A DNA stretch of 43,826 nt, taken from positions 1-43,826 of the forward strand of contig JAFUZP010000025.1 of assembly GCA_017476545.1 (NCBI GenBank), written 5' to 3'. Source of the stretch: Alloprevotella sp. GTDB taxonomy: Bacteria; Bacteroidota; Bacteroidia; Bacteroidales; Bacteroidaceae. The translations under genes and the position numbers were made by a program. The notes beneath the pieces were generated by a model. It made no database searches and was not told the origin of the DNA. It worked only from the letters and a program-made list of their open reading frames with translations. Shown here piece by piece: positions 1-8,468 of the stretch (position 1 is the stretch's first letter; each line of letters starts with the position of its first letter).

Positions 1-21
1 ACTTGAAGGTCACCGATAAAA

Positions 22-54
22 GAAAAAGCACTTGCGAGAAACTCGTAAGTGCTT
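22..54 (-). terminator. Rho-independent terminator downstream of tRNA-Met
   Basis: A 13-bp inverted repeat (26-38 and 42-54, one mismatch) with a 3-nt loop. Read on the minus strand it is followed by a T-rich run (CTTTTTCTTTT). It lies just after the 3' end of the tRNA, so it probably ends that transcript. Confidence 0.85.
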
Positions 55-65
55 GATTTTCAGTG

Positions 66-139
66 TGGACCAGCCAGGGCTTGAACCTGGGACCTCCAGA
101 TTATGAGTCTGTTGCTCTAACCAACTGAGCTACAAGTCC
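66..139 (-). tRNA. tRNA-Met (anticodon CAT)
   Basis: A complete 74-nt cloverleaf reads on the minus strand. The acceptor stem is GGACTTG/CTGGTCC (one T-T mismatch), the D-stem GCTC/GAGC, the anticodon loop CTCATAA with CAT, and the T-arm CCAGG-TTCAAGC-CCTGG. The discriminator is A and no CCA is encoded, as usual in Bacteroidota. The GG start and normally paired first acceptor base suggest elongator Met rather than initiator. A tRNA-Ile2 that is lysidine-modified at C34 also carries a CAT anticodon in DNA and cannot be excluded by eye. Confidence 0.93.
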
Positions 140-169
140 GTTGCACGTGCGTTGTTTGCTTGTGCGGTG

Positions 170-201
170 CAAAAGTAATGATTTCTTTGGTTACCACCAA
201 A
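170..201 (-). promoter_or_regulatory. Bacteroidota-type promoter of tRNA-Met
   Basis: On the minus strand TTTG (201-198) is followed after 20 nt by TACTTTTG (177-170), matching the phylum's -33/-7 consensus TTTG and TAnnTTTG. The inferred start lies about 25 nt before the tRNA. The rest of 140-336 shows no gene I can support. Confidence 0.7.
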
Positions 202-336
202 TGTGCCGGGCATTTTCAAGGACACGAGGGCGGAGTGAAGAAAAACGGTACAAGATGGGGGAGAAGCGGAAGGACAGGAAGAAAGAAAATGGAGAAGTCA
301 GAAAAAGTGCGGGAGGGGCTGGTTAGAGGCAGGCCG

Positions 337-1224
337 TCAGTTTGAAATGGGACGTTGGTGCTTCCAGCGTTTGTGGCTCCAAAGCCAGAGAGAGGGCTGG
401 CGGCGGATAATTTCCTCGAGCTGGTACATATAGAGTTCTGTGAGTTGGTAGTCGGGGAGCTTGCGCACGTTAGTTGATAAGGGGCGGAAGGTGCAGTGGT
501 AATAGCCCCGGCGAAGGCGTTGCACATCAGCAAAAAAAGCGGCGGCATCCACTTTCTTCGCGATACGCTCCGTTCCCGTAAAAACGGGCGTATCCTGATG
601 TAGGAAGTCCACCCAGTCGTGGATATTGATCGGCTGGGGGCTCTGGTCGCTAATAAAGCCGATGATAGACTTCTGTCCCTGACTCTTGAGTGCGAGGATG
701 CGGCGCAAGGCCTCACTTTTCGCAATGTTTTCTGCCCCGAAGCGGGTGCGGAGGCGCATGAAGACGGTTTCAAAACCTTCGTTATTGAGAGGTCGGTACA
801 GCTGGGCGCAATGGTACTTCTTGTTAACCCAAAGCGGAAGGGTAGAAATCCACTCCCAGTTGCAATAATGGCCGAGGTAAATGAACACGAAGTCGTGGTC
901 CGCGAGTGCGTCTTCCATCTCGCGGATGCCGTCAAAAGTCATCCTGCGCCGTATTTCCCGTTCGGGTATGGTAAGCAGACGACAAGTCTCAACGATATAG
1001 TCGCAGAAGAAGCGGTAGAAACCACGCTCTATAGCACGCTGTTCCGCCTGTGTCTTTTCTGGGAAAGAACGTTCTATGTTACTACGAACGACGCTACGGC
1101 GATAGCGCACCGCATAGTAAATAATCGGATATAGCAGACTAGCAAGGAAATAGTGCAGCGGTGTGGGCAGCAGGGAGGAGAGGGTGAAAAACTTCTCTAC
1201 AAGGTATGCAACGACTCTTTTCAT
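337..1224 (-). CDS. Lipid A biosynthesis acyltransferase (LpxL/HtrB family)
   Basis: The 295-aa product matches the membrane-associated acyltransferases that add a secondary acyl chain to lipid A on the inner leaflet of the inner membrane. It has an N-terminal hydrophobic anchor (about residues 15-40), the family's catalytic H-x4-E motif (GHYCNWE, His119 and Glu124), and the downstream SDQSP motif near residue 195. Length is normal for the family. It follows folK closely (8 nt), so it may be the last gene of the ftsX-folK transcript. Bacteroidota usually have one or two such enzymes; which acyl position it serves cannot be read from sequence. Confidence 0.9.
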   Translation of the reverse strand: MKRVVAYLVEKFFTLSSLLPTPLHYFLASLLYPIIYYAVRYRRSVVRSNIERSFPEKTQAEQRAIERGFYRFFCDYIVETCRLLTIPEREIRRRMTFDGIREMEDALADHDFVFIYLGHYCNWEWISTLPLWVNKKYHCAQLYRPLNNEGFETVFMRLRTRFGAENIAKSEALRRILALKSQGQKSIIGFISDQSPQPINIHDWVDFLHQDTPVFTGTERIAKKVDAAAFFADVQRLRRGYYHCTFRPLSTNVRKLPDYQLTELYMYQLEEIIRRQPSLWLWSHKRWKHQRPISN

Positions 1225-1232
1225 AGTAGAAC

Positions 1233-1679
1233 TTATGCAGGCGTAGCGCTTCTCTTGATTTCCCCGGCCACATCGGGTGCAATCTCCGCAAGTGGCTCCA
1301 TCACAAATGCCCGGCTGGCGGCACGCGGATGGGGGAGTGTCAGGCCGGGTGTGCTGATGCGGATATTCTCCATATACAGTAAATCAATATCAATGGTACG
1401 GTCATGGTATATGCCGCCACGGCTCTTCCGCGTCCGCCCCAGTTCCCGTTCTATCTGTTGCGTGATGTCCAGCAGTTCCACAGGCGAAAGGGTGGTTTCA
1501 AAGGCGGCGACGGCATTGAGAAAGTCGTGGTCAGAACGGAAGCCCGATGGCTTCGTCTCGTATAGACCGGAGAGTTTCGTCTGCCGACCGATACGCGCTT
1601 CCAACAGGCCGACAGCATGGCGGATATTCCACTCCCTGTCACCTAAATTGGAACCCAGTCCGATGTACACTTCCGGCAT
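1233..1679 (-). CDS. folK: 2-amino-4-hydroxy-6-hydroxymethyldihydropteridine pyrophosphokinase
   Basis: HPPK transfers pyrophosphate from ATP to 6-hydroxymethyl-dihydropterin in folate synthesis. Seen here: the N-terminal LGSNLGDREWN motif, the ETKPSGF segment, and the HDRTIDIDLL motif whose two aspartates bind Mg2+ in the family, then the LPHPRAASRAFV C-terminal signature. I chose the ATG at 1679, whose A is shared with the queA stop (TGATG); an in-frame TTG one codon upstream is also possible. 148 aa is typical for a stand-alone HPPK. It is tightly coupled to queA. Confidence 0.95.
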   Translation of the reverse strand: MPEVYIGLGSNLGDREWNIRHAVGLLEARIGRQTKLSGLYETKPSGFRSDHDFLNAVAAFETTLSPVELLDITQQIERELGRTRKSRGGIYHDRTIDIDLLYMENIRISTPGLTLPHPRAASRAFVMEPLAEIAPDVAGEIKRSATPA

Positions 1680-2767
1680 CAATCCATGATTAGCAAGGCA
1701 TCACCGAAGGGACCGAACTGGTATCCTTCCTCCAGCGCCACATTGTAAGCATCCATCACCCGCTCGTAACCGCCGAAAGCGGCAGTGAGCATCAGCATGG
1801 TAGAGTAGGGCAGGTGGAAGTTAGCAACCATGGACGTAGCTACATTGAAGTCATAGGGCGGGAAGATAAACTTATTCGTCCAGCCTTCGTACTCCTTGAT
1901 GTGTTTGTCCGGCCCTACGCATACTTCCAACGCACGCTGCACCGTAGTGCCGACAGCCAGAATGCGGCGTTCTTCGTCATGAGCTTTATTCACGATATCG
2001 CAGCACGTCTTCCCTACAAACATCTGCTCACTCTCCATTTTGTGCTTCGTCAGGTCCTCCACGTCCGTACTGCGGAAATTACCGAGGCCACAATGAAGAG
2101 TGAGGAAAGCCGTATCAATACCTTTTATCTCCATCTTCTTCATCAGCACTTTGGAGAAGTGCAGTCCCGCTGTTGGTGCGGTAACAGCCCCCTCGTGCTT
2201 GGCAAAGATGCACTGAAAGCGCTCCAGGTCTTCGGGCTCACTCTCGCGACCGACAAAACGGGGTATCGGCGCCTCACCGAGGGCATAGAGCGAACGGCGG
2301 AACTCATCGTGGTCGCCGTCGTAGAGGAAGCGGAGCGTGCGCCCACGGCTCGTCGTATTGTCAATAACCTCGGCCACAATGCTGTTGTCCTCGCCGAAGA
2401 AAAGTTTGTTACCGATACGTATCTTCCGCGCGGGGTCCACCAACACGTCCCAAAGCCTCAGCTCCTGATTCAGCTCGCGGAGCAAAAACACCTCTATGCG
2501 GGCTCCCGTCTTTTCTTTGTAACCATATAGGCGGGCGGGAAACACCTTCGTGTCGTTGAAGACGAATAGGTCGTGCTCATCATAATAATCAAGAAGATCA
2601 CTGAACGTACGGTGCTCTATTTCCCCGGTATTCTTGTGGAGAACCATCATCTTGCAGTCATCGCGGCCAAAGGCTGGGTACTTTGCGATGCGGTCTTCAG
2701 GTAGTTTGAACTTGAACTGCGAAAGCTTCATGTTCACCGGGGTTGTAATGGGATCAAACTGTTGCAT
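1679..2767 (-). CDS. queA: S-adenosylmethionine:tRNA ribosyltransferase-isomerase
   Basis: QueA transfers and rearranges the ribose of SAM onto preQ1 at tRNA position 34, giving epoxyqueuosine. The 362-aa protein is full length: [15 protein letters not shown] near the N-terminus, the GAPIPRF-like segment (GEAPIPRF), [11 protein letters not shown], the [10 protein letters not shown] segment, and the C-terminal [18 protein letters not shown]. It starts with [18 protein letters not shown]; the ATG 12 codons in (MKLSQFKF) is the more usual family start, so the first residues are uncertain. It sits between truB and folK, in a cluster mixing tRNA modification and envelope genes. Confidence 0.96.
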   Translation of the reverse strand: MQQFDPITTPVNMKLSQFKFKLPEDRIAKYPAFGRDDCKMMVLHKNTGEIEHRTFSDLLDYYDEHDLFVFNDTKVFPARLYGYKEKTGARIEVFLLRELNQELRLWDVLVDPARKIRIGNKLFFGEDNSIVAEVIDNTTSRGRTLRFLYDGDHDEFRRSLYALGEAPIPRFVGRESEPEDLERFQCIFAKHEGAVTAPTAGLHFSKVLMKKMEIKGIDTAFLTLHCGLGNFRSTDVEDLTKHKMESEQMFVGKTCCDIVNKAHDEERRILAVGTTVQRALEVCVGPDKHIKEYEGWTNKFIFPPYDFNVATSMVANFHLPYSTMLMLTAAFGGYERVMDAYNVALEEGYQFGPFGDALLIMD

Positions 2768-2948
2768 ATCTTGTTTTTTAAGTTTCTAGTAATGATTGGA
2801 GGCTTTGCAGAGCCTTTTTCCTCGGCCATCGGGAGTTACGTCCATGCGCCGGAAAAATGCTGCGCGCCGTCCTGTACGTAGCGCTTAGCTTCCGCTTTAG
2901 GCTTCATTTCCACTTCATTGTTTATTGCCGTAGGCCGGTACATCGCGT

Positions 2949-3653
2949 TCAGTCCAGGTCGTTTTCTATCGTCTGCTGCGAGAGCCACGCCTCGAATCCT
3001 TCCTCTGTAAAGCAGTCCTCCACGCGGATGTCACCCACTCTGGTGCGCCGAAGGGAGGTGAGGTGCGCCCCGCTACCCAGTGCCTCACCAATGTCGCGGG
3101 CCAGCGCGCGGATGTAGGTACCCTTACCGCACGTCACGCGGATACGGGCATAGTCGGGCAGGCGCAACTCTTCCAGTACAATGCTGTCTATATGTATGCG
3201 CTTAGGCTTCAACTCCACGTCCTTCCCTTTCCGCGCCAGTTCGTAGGCGCGCTTCCCGTCTGCATGACAGGCGGAGAATATGGGGGGCACTTGGTCCGTA
3301 TCACCCTCAAAACGGTGCAGTGTCTCACGGACGAGCGCGTCTGTTATATGTGCCGTAGGATATACGGCATCCACGGGATGCTCCAGGTCGTAGCTGGGCG
3401 TAGTCGCACCTAAGCAAAGCTCTGCCACGTACTCCTTCGTGTGTCCCTGCAACGCCTCAATGGTCTTTGTCGCCCGCCCGGTGCAGATAACGAGCACGCC
3501 GGTGGCCAGCGGATCGAGCGTTCCGGCATGCCCCACCTTCAGACGCCGGCCTATACGCTTAGTCAGCAACCGCCGCACGTGGGCTACCATACGGAAGGAT
3601 GTAGCACGATAGGGCTTGTCAAAAGCCAGCACTTGTCCTTTCAGGAAGTTCAT
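2949..3653 (-). CDS. truB: tRNA pseudouridine(55) synthase
   Basis: TruB makes pseudouridine 55 in the T-loop of tRNAs. The 234-aa product carries the catalytic motif GHAGTLDPLATGVL with nucleophile Asp47, the DKPYRATSF N-terminal motif, the KEYVAELCLG strand, and the RVTCGKGTYIRALARD motif. It is shorter than the E. coli enzyme because the C-terminal PUA-like part is reduced, which is common in this phylum. Its ATG lies at the uppP stop codon, so the two are translationally coupled. A 181-nt gap separates its end from queA. Confidence 0.96.
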   Translation of the reverse strand: MNFLKGQVLAFDKPYRATSFRMVAHVRRLLTKRIGRRLKVGHAGTLDPLATGVLVICTGRATKTIEALQGHTKEYVAELCLGATTPSYDLEHPVDAVYPTAHITDALVRETLHRFEGDTDQVPPIFSACHADGKRAYELARKGKDVELKPKRIHIDSIVLEELRLPDYARIRVTCGKGTYIRALARDIGEALGSGAHLTSLRRTRVGDIRVEDCFTEEGFEAWLSQQTIENDLD

Positions 3654-4486
3654 CAGCTACCGAATATGAGTATCAGCAGACCTACGATGCCGCAGTAGGC
3701 GGCAAAGTATATCAGTTTGCCGCGTCGCACAATGCCTATCATCCACTTACAGGCGAAGATGCCCGAGACAAAGGCTGCAATGAAGCCCACACTGAGCGCC
3801 GTAAGGGACAAACCGCCAAAAGCAGCCTCTACGCCGCCGCGTAATACCTTGACCGTATCCAGCAACGCCTCGCCGAGAATGGGCGGTATGACCATCAGGA
3901 AGGAAAACTGCGCCAGCGTGCTTTTCTTGTTACCAAGTAGCAGGCCGGTAGCTATCGTCGCGCCGGAACGGCTGAGGCCGGGCAGCACCGCGAGTGCCTG
4001 CGCCAAACCGATGATGAAACCATCGCGTAGGGAGATGCGCTCCTTCCTCCTCGGACGCGCTACAGCCGTGAGTCCTAAGAGTGCTGCCGTAACCAGCAGG
4101 CAGCAGCCCACCACGAACAAACCCGAACCGAAGATTTCCTCCACCTTATCCTTGAAGAAAAGACCGACGATGCCGATGGGTATCATTGACACGAGGATGG
4201 CCAGCACGTAACGCTGGTCATTGTTCAGGCGTTCCAATCCCCGGGCATTGCAGCGCAAAGGGTGGAAAGTGCCTTTCAGCAGACCTATGATTTCCCGCCA
4301 AAGCACTACGAGTGTACTCAGTACGGTTGCGATGTGGACGGCTACGGTGAACATCAGGTTTTCCTCCCCCGCCGTACCCAGCAAGGCAGAGCCGATGGCC
4401 AAGTGGCCGCTGCTACTGACAGGAAGATATTCCGTCAGGCCCTGCACGATGCCGAGCAGGAGAGCTTCCAGCGTACCCATACTCAT
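3653..4486 (-). CDS. uppP: Undecaprenyl-diphosphate phosphatase (BacA type)
   Basis: UppP dephosphorylates undecaprenyl pyrophosphate at the outer face of the inner membrane, recycling the lipid carrier for peptidoglycan and glycan export. The 277-aa product is a multi-pass membrane protein with [18 protein letters not shown] near the N-terminus (Glu19 and His28 of the family active site) and the second motif [10 protein letters not shown]. It overlaps the DUF3098 gene by 4 nt and abuts truB. Confidence 0.97.
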   Translation of the reverse strand: MSMGTLEALLLGIVQGLTEYLPVSSSGHLAIGSALLGTAGEENLMFTVAVHIATVLSTLVVLWREIIGLLKGTFHPLRCNARGLERLNNDQRYVLAILVSMIPIGIVGLFFKDKVEEIFGSGLFVVGCCLLVTAALLGLTAVARPRRKERISLRDGFIIGLAQALAVLPGLSRSGATIATGLLLGNKKSTLAQFSFLMVIPPILGEALLDTVKVLRGGVEAAFGGLSLTALSVGFIAAFVSGIFACKWMIGIVRRGKLIYFAAYCGIVGLLILIFGS

Positions 4487-4731
4487 TTATCCCCCTCCTG
4501 CGGACGGGGACGGCGCACGATTGCGTAAATCATGAACAGGTAGCCGAAAAGGCACACCAACGGTGCAATGCGGATGCGCAGCGTGCTGAAGATTTCCGGA
4601 TTGAAGTGCTCCGTGTCCGAACGGCCGCCGGACATGAGCACCATTCCCAGCAGGACAACGGCCACACCGATGCCCAGAAGGATGAAGTTCACCCGGTCAA
4701 AAGCGAACACACGCTTATCTTTCTTTTCCAT
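4483..4731 (-). CDS. DUF3098 family small membrane protein
   Basis: An 82-aa protein with two predicted membrane helices (about 14-33 and 52-70) joined by a short polar stretch. The family is recognised from its GxxxxxxGxxLMSGG segment and its invariable place between ftsX and uppP in Bacteroidota. No biochemical function is known to me; proximity to ftsX and uppP suggests an envelope or division role, but that is inference. Confidence 0.88.
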   Translation of the reverse strand: MEKKDKRVFAFDRVNFILLGIGVAVVLLGMVLMSGGRSDTEHFNPEIFSTLRIRIAPLVCLFGYLFMIYAIVRRPRPQEGDK

Positions 4732-4756
4732 TATCGTTATAGTTAGTTGTGAATCT

Positions 4757-5629
4757 TTATTTGAGAAATACGTCTTCTTCGTCCATCCGTAAGAAACGGC
4801 TCACGCTGAAAAATGCGCACCCCACCGTAAGCAACAGACCGGCCACGAGGACAGTGCCCAGCGTCACGCCGGCCACGAAGGTGGTAAGCAGGCGGCTGAG
4901 GAAAAAGTCCAGCTGCCACAGGAAGTACATGCCGGCTGCGAGCAATCCGCCAGCCAGCAGCACGGAGACGACCCCCATGCCCAGCGCGCGCCACAGGAAG
5001 GGACGGCGGATGAAGCCCCACTTCGCGCCCGCCAACTTCATCGTGTGGATACTCTCACGGCGCGCATAAACGCTCATCCTGACCGTGTTGTTTATCAGCG
5101 CGAACGAGACAACCGTCAGCAGGACGGCAACAACAAGCAGTACCAGTCCCACTACGGGCAGCGCACCGTTCACAGCCTCAATGGCGTTCTGCGGATAGAC
5201 AACATCCGTCACATAGGCATTCTTGCGCAACGCCGGCTCAAATCGGGCGATGCTGTCCCTGTTGGCGTATTCCGCCCGCAGATACACTTCAAACTCCGCC
5301 GGGATAGGGTTCACTCCCTGGAATTCCACGGCATCCGCACCCAACACTTTGCTCATCTCCTCCGCACCGCGCTCCTTCGAAAGGAATGCCACGTGACGCG
5401 CATAAGGGGCGGCACGCAGTTCGGACTGCATACGCAGCAACTCGGCGTGGGGCGTGGCGTCATCCATAAGCACCTCCACCATGAAATTCTCCCGCAGGGC
5501 ACGGCTGAAGCTATGCGCCAACAGCGTGAACAACACTACCACTCCCAAAAGCAGCAGCACCATCGTTGTGCTGATGCAGGATGTCAGCGTGTTGAACCGC
5601 CCGCCGGTACGTCTCTTTTTATTTGCCAT
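4757..5629 (-). CDS. ftsX: Cell division ABC-transporter permease FtsX
   Basis: FtsX is the membrane partner of the ATPase FtsE and activates peptidoglycan hydrolases at the septum. The 290-aa product has a short basic N-terminus, a first membrane helix (about 22-43), a periplasmic domain (to about 160), and three C-terminal helices, the standard FtsX topology. The motif NTVRMSVYARRESIHTMKLAGA, split here as NTVRMSVYARR followed by MKLAGA, is the family's cytoplasmic coupling region. No ftsE is adjacent. It is the first gene of the ftsX-DUF3098-uppP-truB-queA-folK run and has its own promoter. Confidence 0.95.
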   Translation of the reverse strand: MANKKRRTGGRFNTLTSCISTTMVLLLLGVVVLFTLLAHSFSRALRENFMVEVLMDDATPHAELLRMQSELRAAPYARHVAFLSKERGAEEMSKVLGADAVEFQGVNPIPAEFEVYLRAEYANRDSIARFEPALRKNAYVTDVVYPQNAIEAVNGALPVVGLVLLVVAVLLTVVSFALINNTVRMSVYARRESIHTMKLAGAKWGFIRRPFLWRALGMGVVSVLLAGGLLAAGMYFLWQLDFFLSRLLTTFVAGVTLGTVLVAGLLLTVGCAFFSVSRFLRMDEEDVFLK

Positions 5630-5698
5630 ATCCGTTTATAAAGCTTTCCTGCGCAATGCACCCGGTCTGCGTATGGGCACACTACGCGCAATTTGCCG

Positions 5699-5729
5699 CA
5701 AAAATACAATATCGGGGCGGAAAAGCAAG
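5699..5729 (-). promoter_or_regulatory. Promoter upstream of ftsX cluster
   Basis: On the minus strand CTTG (5729-5726) is followed after 19 nt by TATTTTTG (5706-5699), a good match to the TAnnTTTG -7 box with a TTG-core -33 box. The inferred start gives a leader of about 60 nt before ftsX. The rest of 5630-6037 holds the 22-nt repeat array and a hairpin after the C1B peptidase gene. Confidence 0.65.
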
Positions 5730-5919
5730 TCGGCGGCGTATTTTTTGCAGGAAAGAGATGAGGCCGTCCAAGGGGACGATGGAAGCTCCGGGAATCCCAC
5801 TAAAAAACACCGAAGGGGGCATGGCTATGCTCAGTCCGCTACGCTTCCTACAGCCCGACACATTACTTACAGAAAATAAAAAGAGGGGGACTTCCCGACT
5901 TTCCATAAGGCGCGGTTCA

Positions 5920-6007
5920 GTAACCCTAGGGTTAGTCCGCCGCAACTGTAGGGTTAGTCCGCCGTAACCGTAGGGTTAAGAATGCGCAACCGCAGGGATA
6001 CGAAGAA
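5920..6007 (+). repeat. Intergenic 4 x 22-nt dyad array, copy 1
   Basis: Four consecutive 22-nt units begin at 5920, 5942, 5964 and 5986. Their cores are GTAACCCTAGGGTTA, GCAACTGTAGGGTTA, GTAACCGTAGGGTTA and GCAACCGCAGGGATA. Units 1 and 3 contain the dyad TAACC-N4-GGTTA, and units 1 and 2 also share the spacer AGTCCGCC-like tail. It lies 30 nt after the stop of the C1B peptidase gene and about 290 nt before ftsX. Three more arrays with the same period, number of units and order occur in this window. Confidence 0.9.
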
Positions 6008-6032
6008 TACCGGGGTGTACCGGCATTCTTCG
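6001..6032 (-). terminator. Possible hairpin terminator of the C1B peptidase gene
   Basis: A 13-bp inverted repeat (CGAAGAATACCGG at 6001-6013, CCGGCATTCTTCG at 6020-6032, one A-C mismatch) with a 6-nt loop lies 5 nt after the stop codon. There is no clear T-run after it, so efficiency is doubtful. It overlaps the last unit of the 22-nt array. Confidence 0.5.
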
Positions 6033-6037
6033 GGGCT

Positions 6038-7423
6038 TCACTCCTCTTCCGCGAAAAGGGGGTCCCAAGCGGGCAGGCGAACGGGCTGCTGGCGGTAGAG
6101 CTCCTGCAGGTCCTGGGGGACATACTTGCGCTCGGCTACAAGGCGGAAGAAGTATTCGCGGAACCAGGCGGCGGTCATGACGAGGTGCCCCTTCAGCCCG
6201 GCATCGGCACCCCAGGAGTTCTCCACTTTCCACTTCAACGGCCGTCCGTCGGCATCAAGATCCACGCCCATGAGCGTCATAGCGTGGCTGGAGGCACTGG
6301 CATAGGTCTGTATGCGCTCGGCCTTGTTCATCGGGAAGTCCGTCCCGAAAAGGTCGCCGTAGGCATAGTTGTCCAGCGAGAGGACTCCGCTCTTCGCATC
6401 GTACTGCTTGCCGACGTCGCAGCTCATGTAAAGCATCGTGCTGTCCTTGATGGAAGCGATAGCGATGGGTTCTATGCGCTCCATGGGCAGGTTCAGGTAG
6501 GTCCAGTCGCGCCCGTCGTAGCTGTGGCGGTCGTACTGGATGGTGTAGGTCTTGTAGTAAGGGCGTGTGGGGTCATTCATCAGGAGGATGTAGTCGCCCT
6601 TCAGGTCGGTACCGACGTAGGTCTGGTAGAATTCCTGCGGGGTGAAAGTGCGTGTCTCCAGTGCCTTCCCGTCAGCATCGCGCATGGTCCAGGTGAACGT
6701 CTCCGGGGGCGTGCCAAGACACATGGCAAGGATACGCCAGACGGTGGAGAGCATCTCACCTTTGCGCTGCTGCACAGCCTTGGGTTTCGAGGCAGCGAGG
6801 CGGCGGAGTTCCAGCCCGTACTCCCGCAACTTGAGCGAGAGGATGGAGGACATACGGGAGGTGTTGTTGGCGTTGTAGCTCTCGGGCATGACCTCGGCGG
6901 GCACGAGGCCATACTTGGTGATGATGTCCTGCGCGCCACAGAAGGTGCCGCCATCGGACAGCGGGTGCTGGAAGAGCCACTGGTTTGTCTGCGTGTCCAT
7001 GGGTTCGGCGGCGTTGTCAATGACAGCTTGCAGGAAGAGATTGGACTTTTCCAGCTGGTCGTAGAAGAAGTTGTAGCTTTGGGAAAAATGGAAACTGCCG
7101 AGACCGTATTTCTTAATCATGCGCGCGCGTAGGACATTCATGCTGGTGAAGAGCCAGCAGCGGCCGCTCTGTTTCTGGTCGGAAATGCCCTTGGATGGAA
7201 CTTCGTTGGAGAAATGAGTGTCTGTGGCGGCGGGGTTGCCGGCCTGGAGGGCCAGGTCGTTGATTGCGTTTCGGGAGAGCGCGTTGCGCAGGGCGCGGTC
7301 GGTGGCCGTTGGCTGGTTGTCTGCCCGGAGCTGGCGGAGCAGGTCGGGCGTGATGCTCCCCGCTACTTGAGCCTGTACGACAAGGGGGAGAAAGATGAAA
7401 AGGGAGAGAAAGATTTTCTTCAT
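6038..7423 (-). CDS. Secreted C1B-family cysteine peptidase (bleomycin hydrolase/PepC-like)
   Basis: A papain-fold peptidase of the PepC/bleomycin hydrolase type. From the ATG at 7423 it has 461 aa and begins with a clear signal peptide (MKKIFLSLFIFLPLVVQAQ); an open frame extends 32 codons further upstream but would bury this signal. The catalytic segment DQKQSGRCWLF gives Gln83 and Cys89, SSHAM gives His380, and VENSWG gives Asn402. Classical PepC is cytosolic; Bacteroidota commonly have secreted versions, probably for peptide use in the periplasm. It is the last of a six-gene minus-strand run. Confidence 0.93.
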   Translation of the reverse strand: MKKIFLSLFIFLPLVVQAQVAGSITPDLLRQLRADNQPTATDRALRNALSRNAINDLALQAGNPAATDTHFSNEVPSKGISDQKQSGRCWLFTSMNVLRARMIKKYGLGSFHFSQSYNFFYDQLEKSNLFLQAVIDNAAEPMDTQTNQWLFQHPLSDGGTFCGAQDIITKYGLVPAEVMPESYNANNTSRMSSILSLKLREYGLELRRLAASKPKAVQQRKGEMLSTVWRILAMCLGTPPETFTWTMRDADGKALETRTFTPQEFYQTYVGTDLKGDYILLMNDPTRPYYKTYTIQYDRHSYDGRDWTYLNLPMERIEPIAIASIKDSTMLYMSCDVGKQYDAKSGVLSLDNYAYGDLFGTDFPMNKAERIQTYASASSHAMTLMGVDLDADGRPLKWKVENSWGADAGLKGHLVMTAAWFREYFFRLVAERKYVPQDLQELYRQQPVRLPAWDPLFAEEE

Positions 7424-7460
7424 AGCTGTAGTGTTTGTGGATATGTGTAAAGGCGGCGTG

Positions 7461-8450
7461 TCAGCCCCGCGTATGCAGTTCGGAATAGTAGTAGTGGGTA
7501 ATGTAATAGAATAGTACACCGCTCAGCAATCCGCCAAAGACATCGATCAAGTAGTGCGCGCCTATATAGACGGTAGAGAGACAAAGGAGAATATAGAAGG
7601 GTAGGGCGACGTAAGCCGTACCCCGGTTGTGGCGGTAGAGCAGTATCATGAGAATGGTACTGATGCCAACGTGGGAAGAGGGAAATGCCGCTGTGGGGCG
7701 TTCGCCGGCAGCCTGCATCACATGGACAAGCCAGCTGAAGAAGCCGGAAGGTACGGGTACGCCAGTAAGCTCTGTATGGGTGCGGAAATAATCGCCGAGG
7801 GCGGGAAAATGCCGAGCCGTTATATTGGGAACGCCAACTGCCTGAAAGTAGTACTGCGGGCCGGCCACCGGAAGAAAAAGGTATATCAGATAATAAAGTA
7901 GGAAGGAGGCGAGGACGATGAAGGCTGTCTTCTCAAACAAGCGACGGTTCTTCTGGAGCGGCAGGGCCAGCGTGATGAGGATGAGGGGATAATAGGAAAA
8001 ATAGCCGAGATTGAAGAGTTCGCGCCAGAAAGTGCCGGACAGCGCGTTGGGAAAGCTAAGGCTTGGTTGGTCCAAAAACACGAGGTACTCAAAACTGGCG
8101 AAGACGTGGTCCATATTTTGGAATGCCTGGCAGAAATCGTATGTCTCAGGATACCAATAAGCGGTCAGTGCGATAGGGAAAAAACTGCGTAGCAGGCGTG
8201 TGGCGCGACAGGGGCGGCGGCGGTGGAAAACATATAGCCCGGCCATGACTGCCAGGAAGCCAGCGCGCCAGAGGAGCAGCGAAACGGGATGCTGCATACG
8301 CACCCAAAGCAGAGCGACCAGCAGGGCCGTACCCACGATATAGGCGAGTGTGACTTTCTCTATCGGGAGCAAGTTCCGTTTCACCCGCGAAGGCTCCCAA
8401 AGACCCCGGCGCTTACGGGTTACGGCGTTTCTGTCAAAAGTAGGTTCCAT
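7461..8450 (-). CDS. PAP2-superfamily membrane phosphatase / phosphotransferase
   Basis: A 329-aa protein with six or more membrane helices. The acid-phosphatase motifs FPSSHVGIST and GAHYLIDVFGG near the C-terminus mark the PAP2 (lipid phosphatase) superfamily, with the catalytic histidines in SSH and the second motif. The long N-terminal membrane half resembles the Aur1/inositol-phosphorylceramide-synthase-like branch more than small PAP2 phosphatases. Substrate is unknown: lipid phosphate hydrolysis or a head-group transfer to ceramide are both possible, and Bacteroidota do make sphingolipids. The neighbours, an extended SDR and a lipid-type ABC exporter, fit a lipid role. Confidence 0.82.
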   Translation of the reverse strand: MEPTFDRNAVTRKRRGLWEPSRVKRNLLPIEKVTLAYIVGTALLVALLWVRMQHPVSLLLWRAGFLAVMAGLYVFHRRRPCRATRLLRSFFPIALTAYWYPETYDFCQAFQNMDHVFASFEYLVFLDQPSLSFPNALSGTFWRELFNLGYFSYYPLILITLALPLQKNRRLFEKTAFIVLASFLLYYLIYLFLPVAGPQYYFQAVGVPNITARHFPALGDYFRTHTELTGVPVPSGFFSWLVHVMQAAGERPTAAFPSSHVGISTILMILLYRHNRGTAYVALPFYILLCLSTVYIGAHYLIDVFGGLLSGVLFYYITHYYYSELHTRG

Positions 8451-8468
8451 AGTATTAAAGTTCTCTTT

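Noticed and set aside
141-345. Two overlapping 61-aa plus-strand open frames after the tRNA
   Set aside because: They start inside the tRNA promoter region, have no homology I recognise and look like composition artefacts.
2805-2825. Hairpin AGGCT-TTGCAG-AGCCT followed by T in the gap between truB and queA
   Set aside because: It would terminate plus-strand transcription, where there is no gene; the stem is only 5 bp.
5920-6007. CRISPR array
   Set aside because: Repeats are 22 nt in direct tandem with 7-8 nt diverged tails rather than identical repeats separated by unique 30-nt spacers, and no cas genes are present.
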